From positions 99,475 through 163,474 of the forward strand of contig NZ_OY771645.1 in the NCBI RefSeq assembly GCF_963674925.1: a DNA stretch of 64,000 nucleotides. The letters run 5' to 3'. A program made the translations under genes and the position numbers. Numbering within the stretch: position 1 is the stretch's first letter; each line of letters starts with the position of its first letter. Shown in pieces: positions 59,335 through 64,000 of the stretch. The notes under the pieces were generated by a model, which ran no database searches, was not told the DNA's origin, and saw only the letters and a list, made by a program, of their open reading frames with translations. Source of the DNA: an uncultured Draconibacterium sp. GTDB lineage: Bacteria > Bacteroidota > Bacteroidia > Bacteroidales > Prolixibacteraceae.

Positions 59335-59361
59335 ACCCGTAGTTGCAACGATATAATAAAG

Positions 59362-59386
59362 AAAGCCGGTTTTGCCGGCTTTTTTT
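59362..59386 (+). terminator. Intrinsic terminator after the cupin gene, duplicate of the gltA terminator
   Basis: The stem, loop and upstream TTGCAACGATATAAT are the same as in the gltA terminator, differing only in the short A-rich link. Confidence 0.92.
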
Positions 59387-59402
59387 GTTTTTATGAAGTT
59401 TG

Positions 59403-59549
59403 CTAACTTTTCGGTATTTGCTCCTCAATCTTTTTCAGGCGCTCATCATTTGACTCCAGACCCTTAATGATTTCATTAAATCCTTTTTTTAGTATAATTG
59501 CAATTCCACCTCCAAAGACTAAAATCGCTCCAAAAATAAATAGTTCCAT
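59403..59549 (-). CDS. Small single-span membrane protein
   Basis: This 48-residue protein starts MELFIFGAILVFGGGIAIIL (one membrane helix) and ends in a charged helix (LESNDERLKKIEEQIPKS). The ATG at 59549 is preferred; an upstream frame adds 14 polar residues before the helix. It is followed upstream, on the same strand, by a second tiny membrane protein gene. Function unknown. Confidence 0.55.
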   Translation of the reverse strand: MELFIFGAILVFGGGIAIILKKGFNEIIKGLESNDERLKKIEEQIPKS

Positions 59550-59626
59550 ATTAGTTTGTTTTTTTTTCAATTCTTTCGAATTGTACACCAATGAAAAACC
59601 GGTGCAAGCAAAGGTTTGAGCATAAA

Positions 59627-59743
59627 TTATCGTGGATTATTCCATCCTGCAAAGATTCCTCCAAGGGCATAATCAAGAAAAAGAATGATCACGACTATTG
59701 CTGCAATAATTCCGATAATTTGAAATAGTTTTTTTGTTTTCAT
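59627..59743 (-). CDS. Very small membrane protein (38 aa)
   Basis: A 38-codon frame encodes MKTKKLFQIIGIIAAIVVII followed by LFLDYALGGIFAGWNNPR: a basic start, one hydrophobic helix and a short C-terminal tail. The pattern, the clean ATG and the neighbouring 48-residue membrane protein on the same strand support a real gene, although no family is recognised. It may form a two-gene unit with the gene at 59403-59549. Confidence 0.5.
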   Translation of the reverse strand: MKTKKLFQIIGIIAAIVVIILFLDYALGGIFAGWNNPR

Positions 59744-59796
59744 TTCTATTTGCTTTTTATTCTGGATGATATACTTTTTAAGTCGCTGAACGGTTG

Positions 59797-59907
59797 GTAC
59801 ATGTTGTCGGGGCGGATTTCGGAGAGCGTCCCTGTCCGAAGGACACAGAACTGCGATGCGGGAATCCGCAGTTGGCGTACCACAGAACCCCGCCCTGCAA
59901 TATGTAC
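59797..59907. other. Branched, strongly self-complementary element
   Basis: An outer stem (GTACAT, TTG and GGGGCGG at 59797-59815 against CCGCCCT, CAA and ATGTAC at 59890-59907) encloses two hairpins. These are TTCGGA/TCCGAA (59818-59840) and AACTGCG/CGCAGTT (59849-59873). The element is far richer in GC than its surroundings. It may be a structured RNA, a recombination site of attC style, or a folded mobile repeat. No ORF is supported inside it. Confidence 0.6.
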
Positions 59908-59926
59908 TGCCTAAGTGTGCAGTTTT

Positions 59927-60355
59927 TTATTTTTTTCTTAAAAATCCGCTTCCTATTCCATCGTAACTATTGTCAGCAATGGTCAATGTATCATTTGAGA
60001 TAAAAGCTACTATTCCATTCACGACAATGTTTTTATTTTGATAATTCTCTGAAAGTTTGATGAATTTTTCTAATTCTCCAGTATAAATCGATTTTTTCAG
60101 AGACAAGTCATAGGTACAATTTAAAATTACATTGTCATTCTCTGTCAATGTAAATTCGTAATCATTTGTCAATTTTATTTGGATTGATTTTCCTGTTGAC
60201 TCAGGAGTTTCGTGAATATGAAAAGCCATTCCTCCGTCTGTTCCTATCCAATTCCACTCTCCAATTATATTATAGTCTAAATTATCAATTACATCATTTT
60301 TGTCACAACTGAAAATTAGAAAAAGAAGAAAAGGTATAATAAGTAGTTTTTTCAT
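59927..60355 (-). CDS. Small lipoprotein, lipocalin-like, function unknown
   Basis: This 142-residue lipoprotein has the signal MKKLLIIPFLLFLIFSC with the lipobox at Cys17, followed by DKND. The mature part is beta-rich (IIGEWNWIGTDGG, SIQIKLTNDYEFTLTENDN, DTLTIADNSYDGIGSG), as in lipocalin-like proteins of Bacteroidota. It stands alone between two highly structured sequences (59797-59907 and 60513-60558), in DNA more AT-rich than the metabolic genes. This could mark a gene-cassette-like acquisition. Confidence 0.65.
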   Translation of the reverse strand: MKKLLIIPFLLFLIFSCDKNDVIDNLDYNIIGEWNWIGTDGGMAFHIHETPESTGKSIQIKLTNDYEFTLTENDNVILNCTYDLSLKKSIYTGELEKFIKLSENYQNKNIVVNGIVAFISNDTLTIADNSYDGIGSGFLRKK

Positions 60356-60512
60356 AATTATTGATTTTCTTATATGATGAAACTTACTCTATTTTAGTTG
60401 CGTCAATATGTAATATTTTCATTGTTAGAGTTTTCCTTGTTTGTAATCTCAGTCTTCATTTTTCGCAAAAGTGTTGTTTTCGTCTTTGTTTAAAATTGCA
60501 CTCAACGTATGT

Positions 60513-60558
60513 ATAATCCAACAAGTTGGGTTATTCCTCTATTACCAGGTTGGATTAT
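60513..60558. repeat. Alternative-pairing inverted repeat
   Basis: ATAATCCAAC (60513-60522) can pair with GTTGGGTTAT (60525-60534) or with GTTGGATTAT (60549-60558). The two hairpins are mutually exclusive. An outer CAAC/GTTG pair also exists. It lies upstream of the lipoprotein gene (about 160 nt before its start on the minus strand). The rest of 60356-60700 shows no gene. Confidence 0.5.
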
Positions 60559-60702
60559 TATTCCAAATTAGTTGTATAACCCGTCTTATTTTATGAATCT
60601 AATTTTTTCTTTTGTTATTCAGGGCGCGAATTTAACGGTTTAAATTTTAGTAGTTTAAATGTAGCTATCTTATGTTTAAAAACAAAATCCGGCGGATTTG
60701 TA

Positions 60703-60782
60703 TGTTTATAGCCAAAGGTAACAACAAGAGGTACGACTCCGGCCGGAGTCGAATAAATCGCTCCCCATATTGGCTATAAACA
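60703..60782. repeat. Cruciform: 13-bp inverted repeat enclosing a 16-bp palindrome
   Basis: TGTTTATAGCCAA (60703-60715) and TTGGCTATAAACA (60770-60782) are perfect inverted copies. Between them lies the palindrome GACTCCGGCCGGAGTC (60735-60750), and just outside is GATGCCGCCGGCATC (60786-60800). Confidence 0.7.
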
Positions 60783-60876
60783 TTTGATGCCGCCGGCATC
60801 CAAGGCAATCCTTTAGGAAATACCTATGGTTTCCTTGGGGAGAAAGGCTATTTCCTGTTATTTTATCGATAAAAAC

Positions 60877-62740
60877 AGAGATTGCGGTGCAAGCCACCAA
60901 CAAGCCCGAACAACTACCCGGTTGCACCGCTTTATTCGCTACGCTCATTTACCCCGCCTTAAAAGGCGGGGCTACAGATATTTCACCCCCCCGGAGTTAA
61001 AAAACAATCCTTTCATATCCATACTAAAACAGTCCCGTTAGGGACGAAATGTCGTTAAAACAAAACATAAACACCTTAACAAAAGTCCCGGAGGGACGAC
61101 ACCTGAGATTGCTTCTCCTGATTCGTTTCACTCATCGGTATCGCATTGACACAATTATTAGTAAGATTAGACTGCGGACAGTAATGAATCGGGCCGGAAT
61201 GAGATTCTTCATTGTCCGCTGCCCTATTATACTATAATAAAAAGTCATTGCGAAGGAGGTACGACTGAAGCAATCTCGCTTTAGCCGCGTCCTCCTTTTT
61301 TAAAAGGAGGTGTCCCGAAGCTTCAATCGAGACGAAGGATTCGTGTGCAAAAAAAATGTATGAGATTGCGGTGCAAGCCACCTACAAACCCGAACAACTT
61401 CCTGATTGCACCGCTTTATTCGCTACGCTCATTAACCCCGCCTTAAAAGGCGGGGCTACAAATATTTCACCCCTTCGGGGTTAACCACTTTCCTTTCTTA
61501 TCCATACTAAAACAGTCCCGTTAGGGACGAAATGTTGTTAAAACAAAACATAAACACTTAAACAAAAGTCCCGGAGGGACGACACCTGAGATTGCTTCTC
61601 CCGATTCGTTTCACTCATCGGTATCGCAATGACACATTTATTAGTAAGATTAGGCAGCGGACAGTAATGAATCGGGCCGGAATGAGATACTTCATTGTCC
61701 GCTGCCCTATTTTACTATAATAAAAAGTCATTGCGAAGGAGGTACGACTGAAGCAATCTCGCTTTAGCCGCGTCCTCCTTTTAAAAAAGGACGTATCCTG
61801 ATGCTTCAATCGGGACGGAGGATTCGTGTGCAAAAGAAATGTATGAGATTGCGGTGCAAACCACCAACAAGCGCGAACAACTACCCGGTTGCACCGCTTT
61901 ATTCGCTACGCTTATTAGCCCCGCCTTAAAAGGCGGGGGCTACAGCTATTTCACCCCGCCGGGGTTAAAAACAATCCTTTCTTAGCCATACTAAAACAGT
62001 CCCGCTAGGGACGAAATGTTGTTAAAACAAAACATAAACACTTAAACAAAAGTCCCGGAGGGATGACACCTGAGATTGCTTCTCCCGATTCGTTTCACAC
62101 ATCGGTATCGCAATGACACATTTATTAGTAAGATTAGGCAGCGGACAGTAATGAATCGGGCCGAAATGAGATACTTCATTGTCCGCTGCCCTATTCTACT
62201 ATAATAAAAAGTCATTGCGAAGGAGGTACGACTGAAGCAATCTCGCTTTAGCCGCGTCCTTCTTTTAAAAAAGGAGGTGTCCCGATGCTTCAATCGGGAC
62301 GGAGGATTCGTGTGCAAAAAAGGGGTATGAGATTGCGGTGCAAACCACCTACAAACCCGAACAACCTCCTGATTGCACCGCTTTATTCGCTACGCTCATT
62401 ACCCCCGCCTTAAAAGGCGGGGCTACAGCTATTTCACCCCGCCGGGGTTAACCACTTTCCTTTCTTATCCATACTAAAACAGTCCCGCTAGGGACGAAAT
62501 GTTGTTAAAACAAAACATAAACACTTAAACAAAAGTCCCGGAGGGACGACACCAGAGATTGCTTCTCCCGATTCGTTTCACTCATCGGTATCGCAATGAC
62601 ACATTTATTAGTAAGATTAGGCAGCGGACAGTAATGAATCGGGCCGGAATGAGATACTTCATTGTCCGCTGCCCTATTCTACTATAATAAAAAGTCATTG
62701 CGATCCGCCGGTTAGCGGAGAAGCAATCTCGCCATTCCCA
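60877..62740. repeat. Four tandem copies of a ~484-bp palindrome-rich repeat
   Basis: The word AGATTGCGGTGCAA recurs near 60879, 61363, 61846 and 62330, giving periods of 484, 483 and 484 bp. Each unit holds CCCCGCC/GGCGGGG, two GTCCC...GGGAC hairpins, GCAGCGGACA/TGTCCGCTGC around ~33 nt, and an outer inverted pair of the GTCATTGCG...GAAGCAATCTC type. The last copy diverges after GTCATTGCGA and ends near 62740. Short open frames on the minus strand repeat with the unit and are unlikely to be genes. The stretch 62741-62908 after it holds nothing recognised. Confidence 0.85.
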
Positions 62741-62908
62741 CTTTTATTCTCTCCCGTTGCTGTGACCGGGATAGACACTTCGCCAAGTGGTACGAGTTAA
62801 AAACAAACAGCCACCCCACTACCCATTCACCGATAAATCTCCTTTATCCAACCAAAAAATAATACTCGGGACGGTATATATAACTATCTTTTTTTAACAA
62901 AACAAAAG

Positions 62909-63454
62909 ATGACTACTTCACACACTTCTACCGGTAATAGAATAAGCGGCCATGGTCGCGAAAACATTCCGAATCTGTTTTTCAAAATGATAGGTTTTAT
63001 GATGAAGCTCCGCGACATTTTCGGAGGACAATCGAAGCGGAACTTTAGCTAGCTTCCGAAAAAAGAAGGCCAAATTGTGGTTGATTACGGTTGCGGCCCG
63101 GCACGCTATATAAAAAAAGCTTCGGAAACGACTGGCCCCAGCGGAAAGGTTTTTGCTGTCGACATTCATCCCACGGCCGTTAGCAACGTAAACCGTAAAA
63201 TCGAAAAACACTAACTCACCAACGTAAAAGCCATTCAGGTCTATGGTTATTCGTGCGCCCTTCACAACTGAATTGCCGATGTGGTTTATGCACTCAACAA
63301 GTTTGATATGATTGAGCAACCAAGCGAACTGATTCTCGAGATGGCCCGCATTCATATGCTTCACAGAATAATTGTTATTGAAGACGGGCATCAGCCAAGC
63401 GCCAAAACCATTGAAAAAATTAAGAGTTCAGGACTTTTGTGCATTTACAGCTAA
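62909..63454 (+). pseudogene. SAM-dependent methyltransferase pseudogene with three in-frame stops
   Basis: One continuous frame of 182 codons encodes a class I methyltransferase: a start with MTTSHTSTGNRISGHG, motif I VDYGCGPARYIKKASETTGP, an acidic strand-2 end in VFAVDIHPTAV, and IADVVYALNKFDMIEQPSEL further on. It is interrupted by TAG at codon 48 (63050), TAA at codon 102 (63212) and TGA at codon 121 (63269). No frameshift is present, and codons between the stops still read as sensible protein. It is most simply a recently inactivated gene next to the repeat array. Confidence 0.82.
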
Positions 63455-63646
63455 TTAGTTTAAATATATTTTTTAGCTATTATCGTGTCAATTTTGTAAA
63501 TTGAAAAACGAAAAGTGATAAAACAAGATATTCAGATTTCTGAAACTTGCTAAAACGCAGTATAGAATTCTTACCCAATATTCTTTTGCTTCCAGAGCGA
63601 TCCCATTTGCTAACGACCAACTTTTAAGTTGATAAAACGGTTCGAT

Positions 63647-64000
63647 ATGAAAATAATGGCTACGCATCTGGTAATAATTCTTCTTATTATTGCCTACCAA
63701 GGTTTTTCTGAAAATATAAATCCCACAAGGATTAACTCGTATTCGGGTATCAATAAATCTCTAAATCCTTCCGAGGCACTTTTACCTGCAGAATGTCCAA
63801 CTGAAGTAACAAACAATTCAATTAGTACTTCTGACCCAATTATAATTTGCTCAGGAGAATCGGTAAGTTTTACAGGAACAGAACCTACAATAACTCCTGC
63901 CACAGATTCTACTTTTCAATGGCAGTTCAACATCTCCGGAAGCTGGGAAAATATTCCAGGTGCAACCAATATAGATTATACTGCTACTAATATTACCGAA
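63647..64000 (+). CDS. Secreted protein with Ig/PKD-like repeats, N-terminal part (cut by window edge)
   Basis: The first 118 codons of a frame are open to the window end. MKIMATHLVIILLIIAYQGF is a signal peptide. The mature part then has PAECPTEVTNNSISTSDPII and an Ig-like unit, ICSGESVSFTGTEPT ... FQWQFNISGSWENIPGATNI, typical of the repeated SprB/gliding-motility or T9SS-exported adhesin proteins of Bacteroidota. The total length and C-terminal sorting domain cannot be seen. The 190 nt before it contain no recognised signal. Confidence 0.75.
   Translation, partial: MKIMATHLVIILLIIAYQGFSENINPTRINSYSGINKSLNPSEALLPAECPTEVTNNSISTSDPIIICSGESVSFTGTEPTITPATDSTFQWQFNISGSWENIPGATNIDYTATNITE

Noticed and set aside
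61615..62317. Repeated minus-strand frames of 72-91 codons inside the 484-bp repeats (start MHTNPPSRLKH)
   Set aside because: They recur with the repeat unit, overlap the inverted repeats, have no recognisable domain and lengthen or shorten with single-base changes. They are best explained as chance frames in repeat DNA.
62918..63391. Minus-strand 157-codon frame opposite the methyltransferase pseudogene
   Set aside because: The plus strand encodes clear methyltransferase motifs in one frame across its stops, while the minus-strand product has no recognisable family. It is an antisense shadow.

Overview
This window looks like a chromosomal segment of a Bacteroidota bacterium, probably a marine or sediment member of the Marinilabiliales/Prolixibacteraceae type (the rank below phylum is inference). 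The evidence is a short primary sigma factor without region 1.1, promoters with a TAnnTTTG -7 element, few Shine-Dalgarno sequences, lipoproteins with an acidic surface-export signal, a complete bat (aerotolerance) operon, a TonB-dependent B12 receptor with a surface lipoprotein, and a carotenoid cluster of the CruF/CrtYcd type. No tRNA, rRNA, CRISPR array or complete insertion sequence was seen.

Layout. 1-8.0 kb (minus strand): start of rpe, rpoD, the threonine operon thrA - proposed homoserine kinase - thrC, and bcp-recA. 8.1-11.4 kb (plus): SPOR/TPR envelope protein, clpS, NfeD-like protein and flotillin-like floA. 11.4-13.0 kb: no protein gene, but five near-identical ~82-nt units, each with its own promoter and intrinsic terminator. 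I read these as a tandem small-RNA array, and it is the most unusual feature in the window. 13.0-25.9 kb (minus): two cobalamin-riboswitch transcription units. One runs btuB - BtuG-like surface lipoprotein - DUF4430 protein - cobU - cobT - cobS - cobC - cobQ - cbiB, and the other runs btuF - btuC - btuD. Together they cover B12 capture, uptake and completion of the nucleotide loop. 25.9-32.4 kb: a hydroxyproline catabolic operon with a divergent AraC regulator, then truA.

32.4-35.6 kb: structured intergenic DNA, an Hsp20 gene and two poorly known genes. 35.6-44.3 kb (plus): moxR - DUF58 - BatD-like - batA - batB - batC - batD - batE. 44.4-51.6 kb (plus): nine tightly packed carotenoid genes whose predicted product is a hydroxylated, probably glycosylated and acylated, monocyclic carotenoid. 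51.9-58.8 kb (plus): aconitase, two unrelated NADP isocitrate dehydrogenases and citrate synthase. A GxxExxY gene bounded by inverted repeats sits between the two dehydrogenases. 58.8-64 kb: a cupin gene with a duplicated terminator flank, tiny membrane proteins, a small lipoprotein, large cruciform-forming sequences, four tandem copies of a ~484-bp palindrome-rich repeat, a methyltransferase pseudogene with three nonsense codons, and the start of a large secreted protein cut by the window edge.

The core metabolic blocks form ordinary operons. The items most worth a second look are the small-RNA array with its invariant promoter geometry, the surface B12-capture module, the GxxExxY cassette and its gene-less relative in the cob operon, and the repeat-rich right end.
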